From Mobiluncus sp963511525 (GTDB lineage: Bacteria; Actinomycetota; Actinomycetes; Actinomycetales; Actinomycetaceae): a stretch of DNA of 55,222 nt. A program made the translations under genes and the position numbers. Location of the stretch: positions 1 through 55,222 of the forward strand of contig NZ_CAUPIY010000013.1 in the NCBI RefSeq assembly GCF_963511525.1, given 5' to 3'. The notes beneath the pieces are model-generated. The model worked only from the letters and a program-made list of their open reading frames with translations. It was not told where the DNA came from and ran no database searches. Shown one piece after another: positions 1-7,982 of this stretch (its first letter is position 1; each line of letters begins with the position of its first letter).

Positions 1-32
1 AAACTATATGAGGCACCACATCACCTACGCGC

Positions 33-54
33 TCAAAATACATAAGGTACGCCG
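33..54 (+). repeat. 22-bp motif shared with a site at 39871
   Basis: The string TCAAAATACATAAGGTACG followed by CCG occurs here and, with one extra T (ACATTAAGG), at 39871-39893, just upstream of the secreted protease promoter. The two sites have otherwise unrelated surroundings. It may be part of a dispersed intergenic repeat or a regulator site; two copies cannot decide. Confidence 0.45.
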
Positions 55-81
55 CCGGTTTGTGGGCAAGCCGGGTCGCTG

Positions 82-276
82 ATGGCTACCGAAGTGCTCA
101 AATTGGTGTCCGGCTGGGGTGAACCCCTCATCGGTCGCCTGGTCATTGGGGACGCCCGAATGGGCAAATGGAACGTAGTGGATTATTCAGCCCGCGCCGC
201 CGCACCCAAAACTCATCCTGTTACGAAAACCTGCACGGCAAGACTGGTGAACGCAAAGGAGAACAATCGTGAGTGA
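82..276 (+). CDS. Small uncharacterised ORF upstream of moeA
   Basis: An ATG frame of 64 codons whose stop lies 8 nt inside the moeA start region. It begins at a TGATG overlap with another open frame that enters from the left window edge and stops at 80-82. I recognise no family, signal peptide or membrane segment; the product is basic towards its C-terminus. Its only support is tight packing in front of moeA, whose own Shine-Dalgarno (AAGGAG, 256-261) lies inside this frame. It could be a chance frame. Confidence 0.2.
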   Translation: MATEVLKLVSGWGEPLIGRLVIGDARMGKWNVVDYSARAAAPKTHPVTKTCTARLVNAKENNRE

Positions 277-1525
277 GACAGAAAAACTGCTTGATTACCA
301 GGAATTTTTGGCGCGTCTCTTGGCGGAAATCACTCCGCTGACCCCGCGGGAGCTCCCGGTGGGCGACACTTTGGGATTGACCCTGGCCGAACCGGTCATT
401 TCGCGCCTGTCGGTGCCGCCCTTTACAAACTCGGCGATGGACGGTTTTGCTTTCAATAGCGCGGGACTACCGGTTGGCGGTTCCGTAACGTTGCCGGTGG
501 CGGGCGATATTCCGGCGGGTACAGAGCCGAGCGCCGAGTGCCAGCCGAGTCAGGCGTGGCGCATTATGACCGGCGCGAAAATGCCCAAGGGGGCGGACAC
601 CGTGGTGAAAGTGGAGGACACGGATCAAAAGCCCGGTCCCGTTGAGCTACCGGAAAAGGTCACCATTCGTCGTGTTCCCAGGCCCGGAGCGAACGTGCGC
701 CGGGCGGGTGAGGACCTGCCGGTCGGCTCCGAAGTCTTGGCTGCCGGCGAGGTCATGAGTCCGGGGGCGATTGCTTCGGCAATTTCGGGGGGCTATGCGA
801 CAGTTACGGCGTTCCCGCGAGTCCGGGTGGGAATTATCGCCACCGGTTCCGAACTGGCGGGGGCGGGGGCGCCGCTGGAAGGGTCAATGATTCCGGATTC
901 AAACTCGTCTCTGGCGGCGGCCTTGGCACGCGTGGCCCAGGTGGAGGTCAGTTTTGCGGGCCAATGCGGGGACGACGTGGCCCAGTTCCGAGAAACCTTG
1001 CGCCGGGTGGCGGACGTGAGCGACTTGGTCGTGACTTCGGGCGGGGTTTCGGCCGGCGCTTATGAGGTGGTGAAACAGGGCGTTAGCGACTGGGGATTCC
1101 ATTTCGCACGAGTCGCCTTGCAGCCGGGTAAACCCCAAGGTTACGGTTTCGTTGCTGCCAGCGGGGGGCGCCGGGTGCCGGTGCTGACTCTGCCGGGGAA
1201 CCCGGTTTCGGTTTTCGTTTCGTGGTACCTGTTTGCCCTGCCGGTGCTGGCGAAACTCGCCGGGCGCAATCCCGACCAGGCGCACGTCTGCCGAGAAGCG
1301 ACCGTGGTGGAGGCGTGGACCTCTCCGCGAGGCAAAGTTCAGGTCGTGCCTGTCCGTTTGACCCCGGGACAGCCGGGAGAAACTCCCACGGTGCAGCGCA
1401 CCCACCCCTTGGGATCGAAGTCGCACCTGGTGGCCTCGCTGCATAAAGCGAACGCTTTGATGCTGATTGACAGAGACGTCGAGTCCGTGGCCCCCTGGTC
1501 GATTGTGAAAGTCCTCGAAATCTGA
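269..1525 (+). CDS. moeA: Molybdopterin molybdenumtransferase MoeA
   Basis: MoeA ligates molybdate to adenylylated molybdopterin, the last step of basic molybdenum cofactor synthesis in the cytoplasm. The 418-aa protein has the usual length and the family landmarks in order: PPFTNSAMDGFAF (about residue 50), AGDIPAGT, TGAKMPKGADTVV (about 110), GEDLPVG, ATGSEL, the MoCF-fold segment TSGGVSAGAYEVV, QPGKPQG and LPGNPVSVF. The start is GTG at 269, chosen because AAGGAG lies 7 nt upstream. It converges with tatC, 26 nt past its stop. moaC and moaB lie about 1.6 kb further on, so this is a cofactor locus interrupted by the tat operon. Upstream genes are outside the window. Confidence 0.96.
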   Translation: MSETEKLLDYQEFLARLLAEITPLTPRELPVGDTLGLTLAEPVISRLSVPPFTNSAMDGFAFNSAGLPVGGSVTLPVAGDIPAGTEPSAECQPSQAWRIMTGAKMPKGADTVVKVEDTDQKPGPVELPEKVTIRRVPRPGANVRRAGEDLPVGSEVLAAGEVMSPGAIASAISGGYATVTAFPRVRVGIIATGSELAGAGAPLEGSMIPDSNSSLAAALARVAQVEVSFAGQCGDDVAQFRETLRRVADVSDLVVTSGGVSAGAYEVVKQGVSDWGFHFARVALQPGKPQGYGFVAASGGRRVPVLTLPGNPVSVFVSWYLFALPVLAKLAGRNPDQAHVCREATVVEAWTSPRGKVQVVPVRLTPGQPGETPTVQRTHPLGSKSHLVASLHKANALMLIDRDVESVAPWSIVKVLEI

Positions 1526-1551
1526 GCCCGTGAGGCGTGGCACCGCGGGGG

Positions 1552-2319
1552 CTACGAATTTTTTCGAGACCGGCGCCAATCGTGAAGCGCCGCGATGCCG
1601 ACCGCCAGGAAGTACAGTGCCAGCAGGGCGGAAGCCTGCAAAATGACGGGCCACGGGGTTGGCAGTGGGTTGGCGATAGCCGAAAAAATAAACGCCACCA
1701 TCGTCGCCCAGCGCCAGCCTTTTAGCATGGTGCGGGCGCTGAGCACCCCCAGGAAGTTCAGCATGACCAAAATTTCGGGAATCAGGAAAGAAATTCCGAA
1801 CGCCAACACTAGGCGAATATAGAACCTGATGTATGCATCGGCCTGCAGCAACATCGCTGAATCCGGGGGAGTAAAAGAGGACAGAATCGACACGGCTCGC
1901 GGTGCGGTCCAGTCGCCGAAAACCGCACCGGCAGCGAACAAAACGACTCCGGCCACGCCAAAAATCAGCATCCACAAACGTTCCCGTCGACGCAGACCGG
2001 GCCAGATGAAAGCCATAATCTGAAAAATCCACCACGGCGACGCAATCAGCACCCCCAGCCAGAGGGACACGCGAATTTTCAGATCAAAGGCCGCGCCGAT
2101 AGTTTGGAAGTTCAGGTTAGCCCCGGCGATGTCTTTCATGGGGGCGGTGATGTGGGCCAGCGCGATTTCATAGAGAAACCAGCCGCCAATCGCCGCCGCA
2201 GTGATGCCCACAAATGACCAGATGATACGTTTCCGCAGCTCAGCTAGGTGAGCAGTCACCGTCATGACACCTTCAGAGCGGGCATCACGATTCTGGTCAG
2301 AGGGCTTCTCAGTGGGCAC
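1552..2319 (-). CDS. tatC: Sec-independent protein translocase subunit TatC
   Basis: TatC is the multi-spanning receptor subunit of the twin-arginine translocase, which exports folded proteins, including many cofactor-loaded enzymes. The 255-aa product shows about six hydrophobic helices and the family opening AHLAELRKR directly before the first one. It is the last gene of tatB-tatA-tatC, 8 nt after tatA. The start used is GTG 2319; an internal ATG at 2268, just before TVTAHLAELRKR and preceded by GAAGG, is also plausible and would give the more usual short N-terminus. The location inside a molybdenum cofactor locus fits, because molybdoenzymes are common Tat substrates (inference). Confidence 0.95.
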   Translation of the reverse strand: MPTEKPSDQNRDARSEGVMTVTAHLAELRKRIIWSFVGITAAAIGGWFLYEIALAHITAPMKDIAGANLNFQTIGAAFDLKIRVSLWLGVLIASPWWIFQIMAFIWPGLRRRERLWMLIFGVAGVVLFAAGAVFGDWTAPRAVSILSSFTPPDSAMLLQADAYIRFYIRLVLAFGISFLIPEILVMLNFLGVLSARTMLKGWRWATMVAFIFSAIANPLPTPWPVILQASALLALYFLAVGIAALHDWRRSRKNS

Positions 2320-2327
2320 GCGAGCAG

Positions 2328-2591
2328 TTACTTAGCGGCATCATTGCCTGGGGCCGGGTCAGTTTTCGGGTAATCGCCGGTAGCGTCGTCCTTGCCTTCG
2401 ATAACTTTGCCGTCAGCCTTGGTGTCCTCGGTCAAATCGTTGAGCTCTTCCTTCAAAACTTTCGCAGATTTGCCCACGTTGCGAGCAATCTCCGGCAGTT
2501 TCGAAGCACCGAAAACCACGACCAAAATAATGATGACAGTAATCCACACTACGGGGCTTACGCTGAACAACATCACGTGTGCCGGAACCAT
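2328..2591 (-). CDS. tatA: Twin-arginine translocase subunit TatA
   Basis: TatA forms the oligomeric pore-like element of the Tat system. This 87-aa protein has one N-terminal membrane helix (about residues 11-27), the typical FGASKLPEIARNVGK hinge and amphipathic helix, then a charged hydrophilic tail. The start ATG at 2591 has AAGGAG upstream. It lies 44 nt after tatB and 8 nt before tatC. I call it TatA rather than TatB because of the FGxxKLPE motif and short length. Confidence 0.93.
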   Translation of the reverse strand: MVPAHVMLFSVSPVVWITVIIILVVVFGASKLPEIARNVGKSAKVLKEELNDLTEDTKADGKVIEGKDDATGDYPKTDPAPGNDAAK

Positions 2592-2635
2592 TATGCTCTC
2601 CTTTTTTAGGGCTAAAACACCACAAGTTTATCAGT

Positions 2636-3073
2636 TTATGCGGGCTTTTCTTGACGGGGAGTGGTTGGAGGAGCATCCGGAGCCTCGGCCTGAGGGGTAG
2701 CGGGGGAATCGTCAGGCTTAGGGTCGGCCGACGGTTTGGGGTTGTCCGGGGTTTTTCCCGGCACAAGGCCCTGGGTGGCAGCTTTCTCGATGCTGGTGGC
2801 TTGCTCCATCCACAACTGCATTTCTTCGGCGACCGCGTCTTTAATCATTTTGCGCGGGTCGTATTCGCGCGGGTCAAAGTTTCTTAAATCAACGTTCAAG
2901 CCGGACTTGGTGAAATTCGCCTCTTCACGCAGCCGGGCGGACCACTCTCGCAGCCACTCGATGACTCCTTTGAACCACAGCAGAGCTTGGGCGGCGTGCT
3001 TTGGGCCGATGACGATGACGCCCACGACCAAAATGAGCAGCAGCTCCGAACCGCTGATTCCAAAAAATTCCAC
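2636..3073 (-). CDS. tatB: Twin-arginine translocase subunit TatB
   Basis: TatB works with TatC in binding twin-arginine signal peptides. The 145-aa protein opens with one membrane helix (about residues 6-22) followed by the TatB-type VIGPKHAAQAL turn and a long amphipathic region, then a Pro/Asp/Lys-rich low-complexity tail. It uses a GTG start at 3073 and is first in the tat operon, divergent from moaC. The order tatB-tatA-tatC, with TatB more than twice the size of TatA, supports the assignment. Confidence 0.9.
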   Translation of the reverse strand: MEFFGISGSELLLILVVGVIVIGPKHAAQALLWFKGVIEWLREWSARLREEANFTKSGLNVDLRNFDPREYDPRKMIKDAVAEEMQLWMEQATSIEKAATQGLVPGKTPDNPKPSADPKPDDSPATPQAEAPDAPPTTPRQEKPA

Positions 3074-3168
3074 TTGACAATTCTAGTAAGGGAAACGCTT
3101 TCCTGCATATATTAAAAGGGTCAGATGAGGAAACTTGCCCCGAAACGGGGACGTCCCCGGGGAGACTT
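3074..3168. promoter_or_regulatory. Divergent tatB/moaC intergenic region
   Basis: These 95 nt must hold the promoters for both the tat operon (minus) and moaCB (plus). Visible elements are a TTGACA at 3074-3079, a short palindrome GGAAA-CGC-TTTCC at 3091-3103, and an AT-rich TATATTAAAA at 3108-3117. None forms a well-spaced -35/-10 pair, so exact promoters are not assigned. Confidence 0.35.
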
Positions 3169-3654
3169 GTGATGGAAAATACCCTACCCATGAACCACCT
3201 GAACGAACGCGGCGAAGCCCGCATGGTGGATGTGTCAGCGAAAAGTGAGACGTTACGCGAAGCGCGGGCGCAAGCCACAGTCAGCGTATCACCCCAGGTA
3301 GCCGCCGCTTTACGGGATAGTCGCGTCCCGAAAGGAGATGCCCTGGCAGTGGCGCGCATCGCCGGGATTCAGGCGGTGAAACGCACCCCGGAACTGCTCC
3401 CGCTGGCCCACCCCTTGGGAATCGACTACGTAGCCCTAGACATCACCCAGGAGGGCAACGAGGTTATTTTGCGTTCCACGGTGAAATGCGTGGAACGTAC
3501 CGGGGTAGAGATGGAGGCGTTGACCGCGGTGACGGTGGGGGCATTAGCGCTGGTAGACATGTTGAAAGGGGTGGACCGCCAGATTACCTTGCGCGAGGCT
3601 TTCGTGACCTATAAATCCGGAGGCCGTTCGGGGACGTGGGAGCGGGAATCATGA
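3169..3654 (+). CDS. moaC: Cyclic pyranopterin monophosphate synthase MoaC
   Basis: MoaC converts the MoaA product of GTP into cyclic pyranopterin monophosphate in molybdenum cofactor synthesis. The 161-aa protein has the usual size and signatures: KGDALAVARIAGIQA, the active-site LLPLAHPLGID, and ERTGVEMEALTAVTVGAL near the C-terminus. The start is GTG 3169 or the adjacent ATG 3172, behind a CGGGGAGAC ribosome site. Its TGA overlaps the next gene's ATG by 4 nt (ATGA), so moaC and moaB are translationally coupled. Confidence 0.95.
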   Translation: MMENTLPMNHLNERGEARMVDVSAKSETLREARAQATVSVSPQVAAALRDSRVPKGDALAVARIAGIQAVKRTPELLPLAHPLGIDYVALDITQEGNEVILRSTVKCVERTGVEMEALTAVTVGALALVDMLKGVDRQITLREAFVTYKSGGRSGTWERES

Positions 3655-4178
3655 GCCACGCCGTACAAGCTTTGCCGCCACAGACACCGGCTTGCGTCAT
3701 CACAGTTTCGGATTCCGTTTCAGCTGGCGTGAACCCGGATCGCTCCGGTCCGTTGGCGGTGGAATTGCTGGCGGAACTGGGATTTGTGGTGACTGGACCG
3801 GTGGTGGTCCCCGATGGGGTGGACTCCGTTCACCAGGCCGTGTCGGCGGCGTGTCGCAGTGGCGCACGGCTGGTTTTTACGACCGGAGGGACGGGGGTTA
3901 GTCCCCGTGACCTCACTCCCGAAGCTGTTGAGGGCCTGGTGGCAGCCCGTTTGAGCGGAGTGGAGGCCGCGTTGCTGGAGCGTAATCGGCAGGCTGGACC
4001 CCTGGGTATGTTGTCTCGTCCCGTGGTGGGGATTTCTACGCGGGCAGCGGGAGCCACCCTCGTGGTGTGTTCCCCCGGTTCTCCGGGCGCGGTACGTGAT
4101 ACAGTAGAAGTTCTCACTCCGGTACTGGGCCATGTCCTGGCAGTTTTAGACCGCAACACTCTCGCGTCGGCAGAGTGA
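3651..4178 (+). CDS. Molybdopterin adenylyltransferase, MoaB/Mog family
   Basis: This family adenylylates molybdopterin before MoeA inserts molybdenum. The 175-aa protein has the MoCF fold signatures: SDSVSAG with a DRSGP segment near the N-terminus and TTGGTGVSPRDLTPEA (about residues 77-92). I start it at ATG 3651, which overlaps the moaC stop by 4 nt; a GTG 15 nt upstream is also in frame but would deepen the overlap. Mog and MoaB cannot be separated by eye, so no symbol is given. Confidence 0.9.
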   Translation: MSHAVQALPPQTPACVITVSDSVSAGVNPDRSGPLAVELLAELGFVVTGPVVVPDGVDSVHQAVSAACRSGARLVFTTGGTGVSPRDLTPEAVEGLVAARLSGVEAALLERNRQAGPLGMLSRPVVGISTRAAGATLVVCSPGSPGAVRDTVEVLTPVLGHVLAVLDRNTLASAE

Positions 4179-4290
4179 AATTTTCAGTAATTCTTCAGCC
4201 AGGTCAGGGCATATTCTTGGATACTTCGGCTAGTGTTAATCCTGTTAAAAATTGGAGGGGCATCCTAAAGCGGGGAGGTAATTAGCTGAA

Positions 4291-5185
4291 ATGAAATCCG
4301 CGATGAAGTTGGTTGCCGCAGTGTGTGCGGCCGCGGTAGCAGTGACGGTTTCGTCTTGTACATTAGCGGGAAAATCGGGAGCAATGCAGTCTTACGATTT
4401 TGATTCCATCAAGCCTGATCCGGTTATCGCCGCGATGGTGCCGCAGGCAAACCGGGATTCTTTGCGGGTTGCTATGGAACTGCACTATTCGCCGGCGGAA
4501 TTCCTCGATGATGCTAATCAGCCAGTGGGCTATGAGGTCGATGTGATCAAAGCTCTCGCTAAGCTAATGGGTATCAAAGAAGTGCAATTTGTCGACGAAG
4601 ATTTTGACTCCATCATTCCAAAAGTTAACGAGGGCACCGACGATTTGGGCATGGCCGCTTTGACGTTGAATAAAGAGCGGATGCGCCAAGGCAATATGGT
4701 GTCCTATGTTGAGGCAGGTTACAGCTATGCAACCCAGCGAGATAACCCGAAGAATTTTGATGCGGTTTCACCCTGCGGATTTACCGTAGCGGTGCAGTCT
4801 GACACCACACAGGCTGAAACCTTGCAGGCTGCCAGCGATGAGTGTGTGTCAATAGGTAAGTCGCCGGTCACCATCATCGCTGAGGCGGATCAAGACAAAT
4901 TGATTTCTCAGGTTGCGCAGGGAAGCATTGATGCCATCATTGGTGAAACTCCCATACTGGCCTATAATCAGGAGAAATACAAAAATTTTTGCGATGGTTG
5001 GGGAAGCCTTTGAGACGGCTCCCCAGGGTCCTTTCATTGCGAAAAACAATTTGGAGTTGGCTAAAGCTGTGCGCGCTGGTCTGCAAAAAATGATGGACAC
5101 GGGAATGCTTGCAGATGTGCTGTCTCCCTGGGGCGAAGAGCCTATTGCATTACATTACGCCACTCTAAACCCGCCGATTGCCTGA
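4291..5185 (+). pseudogene. Frameshifted amino-acid-binding lipoprotein (SBP1)
   Basis: A family 3 solute-binding lipoprotein related to the intact copies at 5275 and 7983. It has a lipoprotein signal ending TVSSC (Cys about residue 23) and the conserved YSPAEF, GYEVDVIKALAKLMG and SQVAQGSIDAIIGETPILAY segments. The first frame stops at 5013. The rest (VGEAFETAPQGP through NPPIA) continues in another frame to 5185. The break lies at an A5T5 run (4981-4990): removing one T restores KNFAMVGEAF, matching KFATIGEAF in the neighbour. So it is a recent +1 insertion, a phase-variable tract or a sequencing error. The Shine-Dalgarno is GGGGAGG at 4273. Confidence 0.85.
4981..4990 (+). other. A5T5 homopolymer tract at frameshift site
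   Basis: Five A followed by five T inside the SBP1 gene. Losing or gaining one base here switches the frame between a truncated 240-aa product and a full-length lipoprotein of about 297 aa. The reading frame is otherwise intact on both sides. Confidence 0.7.
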
Positions 5186-5274
5186 AATACCTTTCGATTT
5201 TCTCGCTCTGGGATACCATGGAATGGTGAAGTTGTAGGCGATTCCCCTTTTCCGAGGGGAGGAGAGCAGAGGCA

Positions 5275-6171
5275 ATGAAGCTCGTACTGAAAAAAATCTC
5301 GGCAGCAACAGGTGCCGCTCTGTTGGCAGCAACGCTGGCCTCCTGTTCCGGCTCGAACAGTTCAGCAGGGGTGAAATCCTATAACTTCGATTCCATCAAA
5401 CCGGATGCTGAAATCGTGGCGATGGTACCGCAGGCGAACCGGGATACCCTGCGGGTGGCGATGGATATTCCTTATTCTCCCGCCGAGTTCTTTGATAGTA
5501 ACAATCAGCCCATCGGCTACGAAGTTGACGTCTTAAAAGCCCTGTCAAAGCTGATGGGCGTGTCGGAACTTAAAATTAGCGACGAGGATTTCGACGCGAT
5601 TATTCCCAAGGTTAACGATGGAACCTATGACATAGGCATGGCGTCCATGACTCTCAACAAGACCCGGATGGACCAGACCAATATGGTTGCCTACATTCAG
5701 GCGGGTTACATCTATGGCACCCAGGCGGGCAACTCCAAAAACTTCGATCCCGCCAATCCTTGCGGACTGAAAGTCGCCGCCCAGGCAGACACCACCCAAG
5801 CAGAAACTTTGCAGGCTTCCAGTGAATCATGCGTGAAAGCCGGAAAACCGGCAATCCAGATTGTCGCCGACGCTGACCAAGATAAGTTGGTGGAACAGGT
5901 CGCAGCCGGAACCTTAGATGCCATAATCGGAGAGAGCCCGATTCTGGCTTACGCCGAGTCGAGGAATCCGAAGTTCGCCACCATCGGTGAGGCTTTCCAA
6001 GTAGCCCCCCAGGGTCCGGCTACCGCGAAAGACAATCCTGAGCTGGCCAAAGCCATCCAAGCCGGTCTGCAAAAGATGATGGATACGGGAATGCTCAAGG
6101 ATGTGCTCGCACCGTGGGGCGAGGAATTCATCGCGCTAGACTACGCCACCATGAATCCGCCGATTGCCTAG
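5275..6171 (+). CDS. Amino-acid-binding lipoprotein, SBP family 3 (SBP2)
   Basis: A 298-aa extracytoplasmic solute-binding protein of the amino-acid type (SBP_bac_3). The lipobox is LASC with Cys at about residue 24, so it should be anchored to the outer face of the membrane. Domain hallmarks include IPYSPAEFF, IGYEVDVLKALSKLMG and VEQVAAGTLDAIIGE. No ABC permease or ATPase gene is nearby. Instead a chemoreceptor gene starts 14 nt after its stop. I infer it presents a bound ligand to that receptor rather than feeding a transporter; the ligand is unknown. It is a close paralogue of the frameshifted SBP1 just upstream. Confidence 0.85.
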   Translation: MKLVLKKISAATGAALLAATLASCSGSNSSAGVKSYNFDSIKPDAEIVAMVPQANRDTLRVAMDIPYSPAEFFDSNNQPIGYEVDVLKALSKLMGVSELKISDEDFDAIIPKVNDGTYDIGMASMTLNKTRMDQTNMVAYIQAGYIYGTQAGNSKNFDPANPCGLKVAAQADTTQAETLQASSESCVKAGKPAIQIVADADQDKLVEQVAAGTLDAIIGESPILAYAESRNPKFATIGEAFQVAPQGPATAKDNPELAKAIQAGLQKMMDTGMLKDVLAPWGEEFIALDYATMNPPIA

Positions 6172-6185
6172 GGAAGGAAACAAAA

Positions 6186-7844
6186 ATGCGTTTTTCATCA
6201 ATGATTAAAATCACCATGACCGTGGTGCTGGTGCTGGTGGTTTTCGGTCTGGCTGCCCAGGTTGGCACCATTGTCACGACGGGTCAGGTCAATCAGGCTC
6301 AAGAAGAATCCAACCAGCGCAATAACGGGATTACCTACCTCAAGAATGCCCGGACCAACCTGGCTGACAACGCGCGGGTTTTTGTGGTTTCCGGCCTGGA
6401 AGAGGCCATGCTGGATTACTTCAACCAGGTCTATGTGAATCGCGATTCTGAGTACGGAGCCAGCCTCATCGCCGACAACGGCGGTACGCAAGACCAAGAT
6501 AAGCTGGTGCAGCAGTCTTTGGAAGCCGCGAAAGTTACTCAAAAAACCGAAATGCACGCCATGGCTTTGGCGGCTTTGGGCCGGGGAAGTGACTTCAGCG
6601 CTCTGCCAGCAGATTTGGAACACTTCCAGTTCTCGCCAGAGGAACTGGCTATGGATTCCGCGACCCAGCTGCAGACAGCCTCGGATTTGGTGTTTGGAGA
6701 AACTTACTCCAATTCTTACAAGTCCGTGATGTCGCCTTTAAATATGTTGAATCAGCTGGAAACTGGGTTCGCCAACGCTGCCGATACCCAAATGGGCCGG
6801 GCCGCCTCCCTGCAAAAGATCACCATCTATATTTTGATTGGGATATTTATCGTTTTGGCGGTAGCGGTGCTGCTGTTCCTGATTGCAGCGCTGCGTACCG
6901 TACGCCTGCCCCTCTCTCGGCATACTGTGGCTTTGCAGAATCATGATCAGTATGATTTGGGTTTTCGGTTGCGTGATGATACTGGGGTGCCGGAGATTCG
7001 GGATTTGGCTAAGGCTTTTAATGGGCAGAATGATCAGGTTAATGAGTTGATTGGGGAAGTCAGTGGGACTTCTCAGGGTTTGCATGAGCATGCTGGTAAT
7101 TTGGCGGATACGGCTGCTGAGTTGGATCAGTCTGCTCAGGATACTCGGTCTCGGGCGGCGGGGGCGGCTGAGCAGGCGCAGTTGTTGGCTACGAATATGG
7201 ATACTTTGAGTGCGGCGATGGAAGAAATGCAGGCGGCAATTCGCCAGATTTCTGAGTCGGCAACCTCCGCTTCGCGGATTTCTGAGGAGGCGGTGGAGTC
7301 TGTGGGTTCGGCGACGGAGGTTATTGATACGTTGGGTGAGTCTTCGCAGTCTATTGGGGAGATTACGAATTCGATTACTTCGATTGCAGAACAGACGAAT
7401 CTTTTGGCGCTCAATGCGACGATTGAGGCAGCTCGTGCGGGCGACGCTGGTAAGGGTTTTGCGGTTGTGGCTGGTGAGGTCAAGGATTTGGCTGCGCAGA
7501 CGGCTGCGGCTACGGCGGATATTTCTGAGCGGGTGAGTTCTATTCAGGAGGACTCTTCTAAGGCGGCTGAGGCTATTTCTCAGATTAGTGAGATTATTGC
7601 GCGGATTAATGATTCTCAGCAGACGATTGCTTCGGCGGTTGAGGAGCAGACGGCGACGACGAATGAGATGTTTGGGGTGGTTCGTGGGGCTGCGCAGACG
7701 ACTCAGGATATTGTGGGTTCGATTGAGACGGTTTCGGCTACGGCCGAGAAGTCTGCGGACGGTGCGCGTACGACTCTGGAGGCTGGCCAGGCGGTTGCTG
7801 ATTCCTCCAGCCAGCTGAGCAAACTCGTCTCCCGCTACCACTAG
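6186..7844 (+). CDS. Methyl-accepting chemotaxis protein (MCP1)
   Basis: A 552-aa transmembrane chemoreceptor. TM1 is at about residues 5-27, an extracellular mostly helical ligand region at about 30-210, TM2 at about 212-236, then a HAMP-like linker and a long signalling coiled coil with the hairpin tip EQTNLLALNATIEAARAG (about 401-418) that docks CheA/CheW. From residue 244 nearly to the end the DNA is identical to MCP2. The start ATG 6186 follows GGAAGGAAAC, which overlaps the end of SBP2; longer in-frame starts would overlap SBP2 by over 50 nt. There is no C-terminal CheR-tethering pentapeptide. It is probably co-transcribed with SBP2. Confidence 0.93.
   Translation: MRFSSMIKITMTVVLVLVVFGLAAQVGTIVTTGQVNQAQEESNQRNNGITYLKNARTNLADNARVFVVSGLEEAMLDYFNQVYVNRDSEYGASLIADNGGTQDQDKLVQQSLEAAKVTQKTEMHAMALAALGRGSDFSALPADLEHFQFSPEELAMDSATQLQTASDLVFGETYSNSYKSVMSPLNMLNQLETGFANAADTQMGRAASLQKITIYILIGIFIVLAVAVLLFLIAALRTVRLPLSRHTVALQNHDQYDLGFRLRDDTGVPEIRDLAKAFNGQNDQVNELIGEVSGTSQGLHEHAGNLADTAAELDQSAQDTRSRAAGAAEQAQLLATNMDTLSAAMEEMQAAIRQISESATSASRISEEAVESVGSATEVIDTLGESSQSIGEITNSITSIAEQTNLLALNATIEAARAGDAGKGFAVVAGEVKDLAAQTAAATADISERVSSIQEDSSKAAEAISQISEIIARINDSQQTIASAVEEQTATTNEMFGVVRGAAQTTQDIVGSIETVSATAEKSADGARTTLEAGQAVADSSSQLSKLVSRYH
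6915..7813 (+). repeat. 899-bp direct repeat, copy 1 (MCP signalling module)
   Basis: This stretch encodes the HAMP-proximal linker and the whole signalling coiled coil of MCP1 and appears identical, including synonymous sites, to 9622-10520 in MCP2 (constant offset 2707). Identity begins at TCTCGGCATACTG and ends at CCTCCAGCCA, where the copies diverge (GCTGAG versus ACTAAG). Codons here end mostly in T or G, unlike the C-rich third positions around it. Confidence 0.9.
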
Positions 7845-7873
7845 CGGAACCCGAATACTCTCCCGGAGTAGCT

Positions 7874-7919
7874 CCTGAATATTTAAGTGGAATTAACTTT
7901 CAATTCCACTATATTCAGG
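7874..7919 (+). terminator. Probable terminator after MCP1
   Basis: Inverted repeat CCTGAATAT (7874-7882) / ATATTCAGG (7911-7919) enclosing AGTGGAATT (7886-7894) / AATTCCACT (7902-7910), with a 3-nt bulge and a 7-nt loop. That gives about 18 base pairs, followed by a T-rich stretch (TTGTTATTGTTTGTTT). It separates the SBP2-MCP1 unit from SBP3-MCP2. Confidence 0.65.
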
Positions 7920-7982
7920 TTGGATAGTTGTTATTGTTTGTTTATTCAGACAATTTGGTGTCCGAGATCAAGGGAGATGCGT

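Noticed and set aside
899..2035. Long minus-strand open frame across moeA and tatC (378 codons)
   Set aside because: It is antisense to two clear genes, and the sequence looks like a GC-rich shadow (Arg/Gly/Pro-rich, no motifs).
6738..7841. Long Arg/Leu-rich minus-strand frame over MCP1 (and its twin at 9394-10521)
   Set aside because: It arises from the codon bias of the shared MCP block; composition (RRNRLNR patterns) is not protein-like and it repeats exactly with the block.
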